NCBI GenBank assembly: GCA_039034155.1
Contig: JBCCBI010000021.1
Coordinates: 1 to 23,330 of the forward strand
Reading direction: 5' to 3'
DNA: 23,330 nucleotides
Source: JBCCBI01 sp039034155
GTDB taxonomy: Bacteria; Deinococcota; Deinococci; Deinococcales; Trueperaceae
Part shown: piece after piece, positions 14,408 through 22,403 of the stretch
Layout: each line of letters begins with the position of its first letter
Position numbering within the stretch: position 1 is the first letter of the stretch
The notes under the pieces: model-generated
Told to the model about the DNA's origin: nothing
The model's database searches: none
The model's input: the letters and a program-made list of their open reading frames with translations, nothing else
Made by a program: the position numbers and the translations under genes

Positions 14408-16066
14408 GTGAAGCGGCTCAGCCACCTTTATCGACGTAAAGTTGGACCTGAAATGCCAGTAAGTTTAGAGCTTGCCCGGGAAATGGCGACACTCTCACTT
14501 GAACTCAACAAACCCTTGTCAGTATTGCTAGACCGACGCGGCCGGGTTGTGACTGTATCTGTGAGTAACAGTGTGGATACACCTTTGCCGCCACTCGCGG
14601 GTGAAGCCGAAGCGCGGTTGTACGGGTTGCGGCTCCTTCACACGCGCCCCAACGTGGCTAGCTTTGCTGAGGGTGACTTGTCGATGTTGTTTTTAAATCG
14701 GCTAGACGCGCTTGTGGTGTTTAGCGCCCACGAAAATCAGCAAGGTCGTGTCGAATTAGGGCAGGTTCACCTCGCTCAGATTGCGCCACCAACCTCCCAA
14801 GAAGAAGATTGGGTCATCGAGCCACCCATGCGCATTCGCGAGGCTGAGGCTGTAAATATCTTAGAGATGATTCGCAGCCTCGAGGAAGAACTCAGCCGTT
14901 CTCACCGCGCCCGTGAAGTACGTCGCAGTAGCCAAGAGCGTGCGGTTATTGTCGGCCTCAACACAGGTGAAAGCACGGTTGAAAGTGACGCTCGCCTAGC
15001 AGAACTGGCAGAACTCGCCACCAGCGCCGGTGCAGTCGTTGCTTATGCCAGCAGACAACAGCGCCACAGCCCTGACCCCAAAACACTCATTGGCGCAGGC
15101 AAGCTGCAAGAGTTGGTCTCCAAGGCCTACCACGAAGATGCTGACATGCTCATTTTTGACCGCGAACTCAACCCAGCTCAAGCGCGCGATATTGCTGAGG
15201 CCACCAACCTCAAAGTGCTTGACCGCACCCAGCTCATTTTGGATATTTTTGCGCAAAATGCCAAAGGGCGCGAAGCGCAAGTGCAAGTGGAACTGGCCCA
15301 GCTTCAGTATCAACTGCCGCGTTTAGCCGGTCGCGGGAAAGCCATGAGCCGCTTAGGTGGCGGCATTGGCACGCGCGGTCCGGGTGAAACCAAGCTCGAG
15401 GTTGACCGCCGCCGTATTCGCGACAGGCTGGTCGCACTAGAGTCAGAAGTGGATGGCATTAGCGCACACAGAAACCGCAGCCGCAAGTCGCGCACGCAAT
15501 CGCGCACCTCGGTTGTGGCCCTCGTTGGCTACACTAACGCAGGCAAGTCGACGCTGTTTAACTGCCTGGCTAAAGCAGACGTGCTGAGTCAAAATAAACT
15601 TTTTGCAACCTTGCGCCCCACAACTCGCGAGGGCTGGCTCCCTAGTTTAGGCGAGTGGGGCGGCAAAGTACTTTACACCGACACAGTGGGGTTTATCCGC
15701 GACTTGCCAGACGAACTGGTCAACGCGTTTCGGGCGACGCTCGAGGAACTCCACGACGCTGACCTACTGCTGCATGTTGTCGACGCTGCAACCCCCGGCG
15801 TAAGCGACCGAGTTGATGCGGTTAACCGTATTTTGGATAGCCTCGAGCTTAATGTAGAACGGCACATTGTCCTTAACAAGTGTGATTTAGTTGATGAGGC
15901 AAGGCTCGAGCAACTGCAAACTCGCTACCACGCGCTAGGCGTCTCCGCAACTACTCGTGCAGGTCTAGACGACCTCAAAACCCACCTTGCTAACGCCCTT
16001 GAAGGCGAGCCCTTTGGGGTATTACCGGAAGATGCATCAGCAAATTACAATGTTCTTGCATCTTAG
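14408..16066 (+). CDS. hflX: GTPase HflX
   Basis: A ribosome-associated GTPase that splits stalled 70S ribosomes under stress. Coordinates start at the first standard codon, GTG 14408 (552 residues). The true start is probably ATA 14363, which adds 15 residues (reading KVHGKLSGLKKNQ before VKRLSHLYRR). That leader matches the long HflX N-terminus I know from other bacteria and has a Shine-Dalgarno. The HflX signature GGGIGTRGPGETKLEVDRRR is near 315-335. The GTPase domain has G1 VGYTNAGKST near 372, a switch-region Thr, G3 DTVGFIRDLP near 423 and G4 NKCD near 490. The extended N-terminal half is longer than the E. coli form. Four of the CTCGAG sites lie in the second half of the gene. An inverted repeat follows the stop. 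Confidence 0.93.
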   Translation: MKRLSHLYRRKVGPEMPVSLELAREMATLSLELNKPLSVLLDRRGRVVTVSVSNSVDTPLPPLAGEAEARLYGLRLLHTRPNVASFAEGDLSMLFLNRLDALVVFSAHENQQGRVELGQVHLAQIAPPTSQEEDWVIEPPMRIREAEAVNILEMIRSLEEELSRSHRAREVRRSSQERAVIVGLNTGESTVESDARLAELAELATSAGAVVAYASRQQRHSPDPKTLIGAGKLQELVSKAYHEDADMLIFDRELNPAQARDIAEATNLKVLDRTQLILDIFAQNAKGREAQVQVELAQLQYQLPRLAGRGKAMSRLGGGIGTRGPGETKLEVDRRRIRDRLVALESEVDGISAHRNRSRKSRTQSRTSVVALVGYTNAGKSTLFNCLAKADVLSQNKLFATLRPTTREGWLPSLGEWGGKVLYTDTVGFIRDLPDELVNAFRATLEELHDADLLLHVVDAATPGVSDRVDAVNRILDSLELNVERHIVLNKCDLVDEARLEQLQTRYHALGVSATTRAGLDDLKTHLANALEGEPFGVLPEDASANYNVLAS

Positions 16067-16390
16067 AAACAAGATGATACTGGTACGGTCGTAAAAACTC
16101 CCAGTTACATGTACTAGCATTATGGAGTGGACGCTCGATACATCAATTATTCGAGCGTCTACTCCATAATGCTATTAAGCTGAATGAAAGACCCTCATAT
16201 CTTTTCAACTACGCTTCAGTGATGTGCTACTCACAAAACATTCATCTTTTTCCTTATGTGCATAGAGCTATACACTCATCTAATGTAAAATACATCCCTC
16301 CACACGTGAAAAATTCAGATATGCGTCTTAAGCCAAGGTTTTGTGAAATCTTGCGTCACAATCTACAGCTTATCTGTAACAAAGTAGTTT
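16067..16390. other. intergenic region between hflX and the subtilase
   Basis: This 324-bp, A+T-richer gap holds a long inverted repeat at 16115-16174. I see no gene, and no clear promoter match for the downstream protease. Confidence 0.4.
16115..16174. repeat. 24-bp inverted repeat with 12-nt loop after hflX
   Basis: Bases 16115-16138 pair with 16151-16174 over 24 positions, 23 Watson-Crick and one G-T, around a 12-nt loop. It starts 48 bp after the hflX stop. No T-run follows on either strand, so it is not a textbook intrinsic terminator. No target-site duplication flanks it, so a mobile-element origin is not supported. It may be a bidirectional transcription stop or an RNA processing or stability element. 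Confidence 0.85.
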
Positions 16391-18103
16391 ATGCTTGTTG
16401 ATGTGATGACGATTTCTTTTGCGCACCCGCGCCTTTGCTTGTTCATACTTATCGGTTTGCTAACAGCCTGTAACGGAGCTGATCCCGGACAAATTTTGCT
16501 TTCAACAGGCGCTATAGACATTAGCCTTGGCGGAAAATCTTTCACAATCCAAAACACTGGCCCCGTTGGCTCAACCCTCACGTGGCGGCTCAATGTTGCT
16601 CAAAATGGTGGTAACCCCACTGCTGACGACTGGTTTTCGTTAAGTACTGAAGAAGGCTCACTTGCTGCTGGTGAAAGTCAAGCTATTGTGGTTGTTCCAG
16701 AAAGTGACCTTACTCAAGGCAATTACAACGCAACTGTGACAGTGAGCGCCAGTGGTGAGCAAGAACAAGTTCGCGTAAGTGCCATTCGCAGTGGGGACAT
16801 TACTAGTTGTATTGCCCCTACAGTGACTGCTAGACAGCGCACGCTAGCAACACGTTCTCCTGAACGAGAAATTCTAGTCCGCTACCGCGACACTACAGCG
16901 ACCTACGAAAGTGCATCTAAACGTCTCAGCAATCAATACAAACTCAATACCGTTGTAGCTGGTGAAGGCATCGTGCCAGATGTCATCATTGCCCCCGAAG
17001 GTCAACGCGACGACCTCATCGCGCGTCTTTCACGTGATCCAGACGTGCTCTACGCTGTTCCTAACGATGTGCTTACCCTGCAACAAACCCCAACAATTCC
17101 TATGCGTGCAATTAGACCTAACGATGCGCTGTACAGCTTGCAGTGGCACTTGAATGATTTTGGCATTCCCCAAGCATGGGCGCTGGAAACAGGCAAAGGC
17201 AACGTGACCGTAGCCATTATCGACAGCAGTGTAGACACCGACCACGAAGACCTTATTAATTCACTTCTACCAGGCTGTGATCTGTTTGATCGCGACGATG
17301 ACCCTAACCCTGGTCTTTTTGATCCCGGCGGTTTTAACACTAAGCCTACCCACGGTACCCACGTTGCAGGCATGGTAGCAGCAACGGGAAATAATGGCAT
17401 TGGGGTTGCCGGCATTGCCTTTAGCGGCGTTCAAATTCTTCCGGTGAAAGTCTTTAATGACGGCGGTGTAGGTGCCCAAATTGATGATCTCATCAACGGT
17501 ATCCGCTGGTCGGTTGGGCTTGCTGTACCCGGCTTTAATCCAAATCCTCACCCAGCCCAAATTTTGAACTTGAGCTTAGGCACGCAGGGTCAAAACGCTG
17601 CTGTTGACGAAGCGGTTGCAGAAGCAGTGGGTGCGGGTGCACTAGTTATTGCTGCCTCGGGAAATCAAAGTTTAAGTGATGCAGTGCTTACGCCTGCCAA
17701 TGCACCTGGCGCGCTTTCAGTGGGGTCAGTAGAGAGTGATTATCTGCGCTCAGATACGTCTAACTACAACGCAAATGAACCCCAAGTTGACCTTATGGCA
17801 CCTGGCGGTACATTAGTAGATGCTGATGACGACTTTTGCGCTAGTGGTATTGACGATACAATCCTAAGCACCTTTGCAGGTGACAACTATGGCTGCCTTG
17901 CAGGAACCTCTATGTCCTCACCATTTGTCGCAGGTGTAGCAGCACTAATTTGGAGTCAAAACCCAGACTTCACTGCAGAACAGGTTACTGAGCGTATGCT
18001 CACATCTACCTTGTCAACACCCGACCAGGATCCTTTTCAATATGGAGCTGGTGTTCTTTGTGCAGACCGTGCCCTCGGTGCGTCTACTTTGTGCGGTCGT
18101 TAG
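16391..18103 (+). CDS. exported lipoprotein subtilisin-family (S8) serine protease
   Basis: A 570-residue protein. Residues 1-27 are a lipoprotein signal with lipobox LTAC at 24-27, so C27 would be lipidated. Residues about 33-130 form a beta-rich domain resembling BACON-type modules (WFSLSTEEGSLAAGESQAIV). Residues about 158-232 look like an S8 propeptide (EILVRYRD to VLYAVPNDVLTL). The catalytic domain runs from about 240 to 560 with D278 (VAIIDSS), H321 (HGTHVAGMVAA), oxyanion N425 (AASGN) and nucleophile S507 (AGTSMSSPFVAGVAAL). All catalytic residues are intact. No strong Shine-Dalgarno precedes ATG 16391; ATG 16406 is an alternative. It contains no CTCGAG, unlike most upstream genes. 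It lies just before the pilin operon but is separated by terminator-like hairpins. Confidence 0.92.
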   Translation: MLVDVMTISFAHPRLCLFILIGLLTACNGADPGQILLSTGAIDISLGGKSFTIQNTGPVGSTLTWRLNVAQNGGNPTADDWFSLSTEEGSLAAGESQAIVVVPESDLTQGNYNATVTVSASGEQEQVRVSAIRSGDITSCIAPTVTARQRTLATRSPEREILVRYRDTTATYESASKRLSNQYKLNTVVAGEGIVPDVIIAPEGQRDDLIARLSRDPDVLYAVPNDVLTLQQTPTIPMRAIRPNDALYSLQWHLNDFGIPQAWALETGKGNVTVAIIDSSVDTDHEDLINSLLPGCDLFDRDDDPNPGLFDPGGFNTKPTHGTHVAGMVAATGNNGIGVAGIAFSGVQILPVKVFNDGGVGAQIDDLINGIRWSVGLAVPGFNPNPHPAQILNLSLGTQGQNAAVDEAVAEAVGAGALVIAASGNQSLSDAVLTPANAPGALSVGSVESDYLRSDTSNYNANEPQVDLMAPGGTLVDADDDFCASGIDDTILSTFAGDNYGCLAGTSMSSPFVAGVAALIWSQNPDFTAEQVTERMLTSTLSTPDQDPFQYGAGVLCADRALGASTLCGR

Positions 18104-18173
18104 ACCTTAGGAGGACACACTAACAATTTTTCATGTAACTCATTAGACATTCTCATCTACACTTTTCTAAAAG

Positions 18174-18213
18174 CGCTGCTGCTACCCCCAAACAGGGGTT
18201 TTGGCAGCGTTTT
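18174..18213 (+). terminator. intrinsic terminator after the subtilase
   Basis: CGCTGC (18174-18179) pairs with GCAGCG (18204-18209), and CCCC with GGGG (18195-18198) inside it. An internal loop interrupts the stem, and TTTT follows (18210-18213). It lies 70 bp after the protease stop. Confidence 0.55.
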
Positions 18214-18237
18214 GTGATTGCTACACTTTCAATCACA
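18213..18237. promoter_or_regulatory. 8-bp dyad TGTGATTG-N9-CAATCACA before the pilin operon
   Basis: A perfect 8-bp inverted repeat (18213-18220 and 18230-18237) follows directly on the terminator. TTGTTGTTTT comes after it, so it could be a second intrinsic terminator in tandem. It could equally be an operator for the pilin operon. The half-sites look like CRP halves, but the spacing (N15 between TGTGA and TCACA) is wrong for CRP. Confidence 0.4.
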
Positions 18238-18349
18238 TTGTTGTTTTGGGCCGTGGCGTTGTTAGTGGATGCATATTCAACACACAATTTTAACTTCAAA
18301 TTTGGCAATTACGACAACTCATCAACTGCTATCTAGGAGGCATATAAGT

Positions 18350-21300
18350 ATGAGAGGAAAACGGTCAACCGCAGGTATTGCAATCATCACTGCCATTAGT
18401 TTCATGGTGGTGACGCTTGCATTTATCAGCACCGCGTTTATTGTGAGTATTTCCAATACGCGGCTATCAGGCGACCAAGTCTCAACAACGCGCGCACAAC
18501 TGGCTGCTCAAGCGGGTATTGACGAAGCCATTCTGCGCATTTGGCACGAAGCCAGCGAAAATATCAACCGAACGGGTTCTATTTCAGGGAGGCGCGATAT
18601 TCCTGACTACCGCGCACGCTGGGAAAATGTGCGTAACTGGTCGTCATATGACAACTGGGGTGGTGCTAACAGGCTACTTAGTGGTGGTCTTGATGCTGAC
18701 GATAATTCTACTTTTGGTGATCCAGTCACGTTTACAGGTGAAGTGGATGATGGCACAGGGCGCATTGCTAGCTATGAAGTCAGCATTGAACGTCGTGATG
18801 AAATCGAAATAGACCCTGTTGATGGCACCGAGATTGTAACAGATCGTACAACACTGCGTATCACGTCTACAGGCACACTGCCCAATGGTTCTCAGCGCCG
18901 CGTACAGCAAGAATTGGAAGTGGCGTATCCACAATTTAACCTCGAGTTCGCTTTCCTAACGGATTTCGTAAACTGCACGTTTTGCCACTCAGCGTTTACC
19001 TCTATCGAAATGGGCTACGACCGTGATGAAGGCATGGGTGAGGATTTCGAATTTTTAGTGGATCTAACTAATGAAGACGCCCGCGAAGCTGCTGCAGAAG
19101 GCAAAAGCCGCATTAGGGTGGCTGGTTTGAACGACATGCAAATCAGTACAGGCTGGAAAAATCTCAACACCTTAGTAGCAGGTACAATCTACACCCGCGG
19201 TCCACAAAATATTATGCGTACCGACGGTACAGGTGGCGGCACACGTCCCAAACAAAATGTCTTTGGCCCTGTTTACCGTGAAGGAACTGGCCTTATTGCA
19301 GACGAAGACTGGGAAGGTTTCCGTCCTGCGCAAGCGGACAACAAGGATCTGCTGCTTTCTTGCATCAAAAACGCCAATGATGGTAACGCTGGTTGTGACA
19401 AACGCAATGCGCGTTTTTATGAATTTTATCCAACCCTCGTTGAAGGTCAAGCAACGCCAATTGATGGTGAAGTGCCTGATGTGCAGCAGTTTCCTTCGCC
19501 GATTGTTGATCAAAACGGTGACCGCCGTATCGATAACGACGAGTGGGCAGCTGTTATGGACGGTAAAGCTATTGGCAGCTTGGAAGGCGCTGCTGAAATC
19601 TGGTTTTCACCCACAGACGATAATGGCGTTCCAGATGGTACAAATACAGTGACGCTGCCCTTTGAGGTGCGCGGCCGAGATGTAACCATTCCGGGCATGC
19701 AAACCGACATAGAAACCCAACCCGGACGGGGTATTGCAGGTAACTTGTTCTTGATTGGTACAGACGATGACCCCATCGAGATTGAAGGTACGGTGTATGT
19801 TGATGGTGATTTGGTCATCCAAGGACCCATTGACCCCGGTAACCGTGGTGTGTTTATTGTTCGCAAAAACATTTATATCGTCGGTGATGTTATCTATGAC
19901 TGTAACGGCACAGCAGATGGCACAGGCTGTAGGTACTATGAACCCAACTCACTCCCACGTTTTGCGATGGTTGCAGGTGGCATGATGGTTATGGGTGACC
20001 CCAATCAAGGCAGCACTACCAGAGGCTTCCCTGGTGGTTTCAACGAACGCTGGCAGTATAGAGGTGACAGAGCTAAAGATGACGACCGTTTTAACGGAAG
20101 GTTCCCCTTGCAAGGCGAGTTGCTCGCGTTCAATGCCAAGCAATTCGAAAAATATGTCGAATCGCAAGACGCAGGCGCAACGACACTTGAGGAGATTTTT
20201 GTACCCCGTTATTACATGTACCGCGAAGGCGACGAAATAGTCATGCGTTGTAACTTTGATGGTGAAGATACGCGACTTGACAATGATCGTCGGGGCACAA
20301 GCGAATGTCGTGATTTTCAGTCGCACTACGGTACTGCGGATGAGCTGAGCCCTCGAGAGAACATCCCTTGTATTGCTGGTCAAATTGACATTTTTGGCCA
20401 GAACGATGAAAACAATATCTTTAAAGCTGCCAACCAGCAACCTAATTGTATGAGTGCATACCTCGATACTGACGGCGACGGTGACCCAGATACGACATTT
20501 ATTGGTCTTGATACTTCGGGAGACGGTAACTTCGTTCCCGATGCAAACGGTAATGAAGTACTGGACGCAGGCGAAGATTTGGTTATCCGTATTATGGGTG
20601 AACCCATTGCTGACGATCCATACTACCAGGCGTTTCGTGCTATGAATAACACCGACTCCAATCTCCCTTGGTTCTGGGACAGAGAACCTTTTGCAAGCGC
20701 AGGTGGTATTCCGGTGCAGCAGTTTGTACAAGGTGATGCTGCTCCAGAAGACTTTGCACTTTTAGCGGACGAAATTTTTGTCACAGATAGAAGCGGTAAC
20801 CGAATTCAGGATGGCGATGGCGATGACCTTCAACCTGCTTATATCTACATGTCGCCCAACAACAGTTGGCTTGCGCCAGTGGACGACCTCAATGGTAATA
20901 GCGTTCCTGATAATGTGGATTTGGCACTCGAGCCTATGGATAAAGTCTATAGCCGTCAAAATGCAATAGCCGCAATGGAAGTGCTCTCAGGTGCATGGAT
21001 TGAGTATGGTCTCAATAACGACCGCAGCCAAAATGATCAACGCCCCATGCGTATTGATGGTTTGCTCTTTACTAACAATGCTATTCAGTCGTACTTGCCC
21101 GCGCGCAGTCGTCGCAGTCACACTGCTGGTGGTTTGATTCTCAATGGCAGCATCATCTCTTACGAAACAGGTTTGCTCATTTACGGTACAGGCAGTGGTC
21201 CTGATGGTAGCAATAATTGCGCACACGGACAGAATAGGGATATGTTTGACGCTAATAATTACCTCTGTGTGGGTTTGCGCGTACAATACGACCGCCGCTT

Positions 21301-21376
21301 GCCTGGCTTGCTTGACTTGCGCGTAGATGTGCCTGTGCTGCTGCGCTCACGTTCGCAGTGGTTACCTGTCAACTAA
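18350..21376 (+). CDS. large PilX/DUF4900-like minor pilin protein with CxxCH and calcium-loop motifs
   Basis: A 1008-residue surface or pilus-tip protein. The start ATG 18350 follows AGGAGG (18335-18340) by nine bases; the frame is open upstream but has no ribosome site. Residues 8-35 (GIAIITAISFMVVTLAF...) form the N-terminal helix, and TRAQLAAQAGIDEAILRIW (47-65) matches the PilX-type motif. NCTFCHS at 208-214 is a single CxxCH haem-c type motif. The middle (about 440-520) is beta-rich, recalling polymer-forming repeats. Calcium-type acidic loops lie at 387-398 (DQNGDRRIDNDE), 706-714, 721-731, 731-742 (DANGNEVLDAGE), 813-826 and 846-857. It lacks a classic G|FxxxE prepilin site. It heads a four-gene minor-pilin operon (next start 3 bp after its stop). 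The DUF4900 assignment is from memory. Confidence 0.8.
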   Translation: MRGKRSTAGIAIITAISFMVVTLAFISTAFIVSISNTRLSGDQVSTTRAQLAAQAGIDEAILRIWHEASENINRTGSISGRRDIPDYRARWENVRNWSSYDNWGGANRLLSGGLDADDNSTFGDPVTFTGEVDDGTGRIASYEVSIERRDEIEIDPVDGTEIVTDRTTLRITSTGTLPNGSQRRVQQELEVAYPQFNLEFAFLTDFVNCTFCHSAFTSIEMGYDRDEGMGEDFEFLVDLTNEDAREAAAEGKSRIRVAGLNDMQISTGWKNLNTLVAGTIYTRGPQNIMRTDGTGGGTRPKQNVFGPVYREGTGLIADEDWEGFRPAQADNKDLLLSCIKNANDGNAGCDKRNARFYEFYPTLVEGQATPIDGEVPDVQQFPSPIVDQNGDRRIDNDEWAAVMDGKAIGSLEGAAEIWFSPTDDNGVPDGTNTVTLPFEVRGRDVTIPGMQTDIETQPGRGIAGNLFLIGTDDDPIEIEGTVYVDGDLVIQGPIDPGNRGVFIVRKNIYIVGDVIYDCNGTADGTGCRYYEPNSLPRFAMVAGGMMVMGDPNQGSTTRGFPGGFNERWQYRGDRAKDDDRFNGRFPLQGELLAFNAKQFEKYVESQDAGATTLEEIFVPRYYMYREGDEIVMRCNFDGEDTRLDNDRRGTSECRDFQSHYGTADELSPRENIPCIAGQIDIFGQNDENNIFKAANQQPNCMSAYLDTDGDGDPDTTFIGLDTSGDGNFVPDANGNEVLDAGEDLVIRIMGEPIADDPYYQAFRAMNNTDSNLPWFWDREPFASAGGIPVQQFVQGDAAPEDFALLADEIFVTDRSGNRIQDGDGDDLQPAYIYMSPNNSWLAPVDDLNGNSVPDNVDLALEPMDKVYSRQNAIAAMEVLSGAWIEYGLNNDRSQNDQRPMRIDGLLFTNNAIQSYLPARSRRSHTAGGLILNGSIISYETGLLIYGTGSGPDGSNNCAHGQNRDMFDANNYLCVGLRVQYDRRLPGLLDLRVDVPVLLRSRSQWLPVN

Positions 21377-21379
21377 GGG

Positions 21380-21886
21380 ATGATGATGATAGATAAACGT
21401 GAGCAGGGTTTTTCACTGATTGAGCTTCTTGTTGTGATTGGCATCATCAGTGTGCTGGTAGCAATTGGCATCGGTGCTTATCGCAACTGGCGCGATGCGG
21501 AGAACTTTCGCGCTTCTCAGCGCACGGTGTTTGAAGCCATCAACCAAGCTCGCAGCGATGCCCGCCGTGAGTCAATTGATCAAACGATCAGTTGGGCTGG
21601 AGCAGCAGGCAACACTGAACTGCAAGTGTGTAGTGGTACGGGGGCTTGTCGAACGGTAGAACTACCGTATGGTGCAACGTTTGAGGTTGTAAATGGTCCC
21701 AACACAGAATTTACCTACACAGCGCCCTTTGGTCGCAAAGTAGCTACCGAAATTGAATGGTTAGTGAGCAGCCGCGGCGGTGATCGCTTTGGTAAAGTGC
21801 GTGTGTACGGTGTAACAGGTAAAGCGGTGTTTGCTACCTGCGACGCAGATAACGCAGCAGCAGCGAGGGGTTCAGACGAATGTTAG
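21380..21886 (+). CDS. type IV pilus pseudopilin, GspH/FimT-like
   Basis: A 168-residue prepilin. The class III signal G|FSLIELLVVIGIISVLVAIGIGAY is near residues 10-33, with the conserved E5 of the mature protein and a short basic leader. The prepilin peptidase should cut before F11. The C-terminal globular part has two cysteine pairs (CSGTGAC; C...C at the end), suggesting disulfides. It follows the PilX-like stop by three bases. The best start is probably ATG 21386, six bases after AAGGG (21375-21379); ATG 21380 and 21383 are in frame. It overlaps the next gene by seven bases. Minor pseudopilins prime pilus assembly or sit at the tip. Confidence 0.88.
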   Translation: MMMIDKREQGFSLIELLVVIGIISVLVAIGIGAYRNWRDAENFRASQRTVFEAINQARSDARRESIDQTISWAGAAGNTELQVCSGTGACRTVELPYGATFEVVNGPNTEFTYTAPFGRKVATEIEWLVSSRGGDRFGKVRVYGVTGKAVFATCDADNAAAARGSDEC

Positions 21887-22392
21887 TGTCCCAACGACAA
21901 ATACGCAAACAACAAAAAGGCTTGACGTTGGTTGAGGTGTTAGTAGCACTAGCGATCATTGCCATTACGATGGTGATGTTTGGCTATTTCAGCTCCTCAC
22001 TACAAGCAACGGGTAACTCGAGGCGCGAAACGGCTGCCGCCAACTTTGCCCGTAGCTACTTAGACGCCCTGCGCAGTCAATGGCAAGACTTAACGATGTA
22101 TCGTGACGGTGGTAGAGAGTCTGGTAATGCGCGTTCTAATCCGCCGTTTTTAGAAGTGCCTGATGGCTTTACGTTTTACACAGTAGATATTGAGCGTCGT
22201 AACGTAACAGGTGTAGTGGTAGGAACGCCGACCCAATTCAACTCCACAGCGGGTGAAGCGGCATTCAACTGGCAAGACGAGAATGATACTGATTTTATGC
22301 GCCTTGTAACCTTAACCTTGACCGATGCTCAAGGTGAAACCTACACGTACAGTACGCAGGTTGTACGCCCCACAACCGATCAGACACCGTAG
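21880..22392 (+). CDS. type IV pilus pseudopilin, PilV/GspI-like
   Basis: A 170-residue prepilin with leader MLVSQRQIRKQQKG and the cleavage motif G|LTLVEVLVALAIIAITMVMFGYF (residue 14 on), followed by an alanine-rich helix with NFARSYLDALRSQWQ. V-E-V-L-V-A-L-A is typical of PilV/GspI minor pilins. The start ATG 21880 lies inside the end of the preceding gene (7-bp overlap), so translation is coupled. The remaining part is a beta-rich head with YTYSTQVVRP at the end. It presumably forms a tip complex with its neighbours. Confidence 0.86.
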   Translation: MLVSQRQIRKQQKGLTLVEVLVALAIIAITMVMFGYFSSSLQATGNSRRETAAANFARSYLDALRSQWQDLTMYRDGGRESGNARSNPPFLEVPDGFTFYTVDIERRNVTGVVVGTPTQFNSTAGEAAFNWQDENDTDFMRLVTLTLTDAQGETYTYSTQVVRPTTDQTP

Positions 22393-22403
22393 GAGGTAAC
22401 GCA

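Larger units (their letters stand above)
470..22022. repeat. dispersed, strongly over-represented palindrome CTCGAG (about 44 copies)
   Basis: Read by eye, CTCGAG starts at 470, 728, 788, 1154, 1286, 1703, 2228, 2624, 2973, 3496, 3547, 4812, 5373, 5499, 5544, 6616, 6700, 6794, 6857, 6988, 7346, 8296, 8605, 8679, 8813, 9015, 9950, 10246, 11564, 11643, 12948, 13440, 13462, 13519, 13971, 14879, 15395, 15740, 15842, 15905, 18941, 20352, 20927 and 22017. A random hexamer would appear about six times. In genes it mostly reads in frame as CTC GAG (Leu-Glu), but other frames occur (for example 2624, 6794, 6857, 7346), and it is also in non-coding DNA (9950, 11564, 13971). The flanks favour GCTCGAGC; a 5' T was not seen. 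Confidence 0.85.

Noticed and set aside
16115..16174. A miniature transposable element
   Set aside because: No flanking target-site duplication, no second copy in the window, and the inverted arms make up nearly the whole element.
18213..18237. A CRP binding site before the pilin operon
   Set aside because: The halves TGTGA and TCACA are present, but the spacer is 15 bp, not 6, so it does not fit CRP. It is kept only as a dyad or terminator.
19949..20731. A 260-codon open frame on the minus strand
   Set aside because: It lies wholly antisense to the PilX-like gene, whose product has clear motifs. The antisense product has no recognisable domain and no ribosome site.
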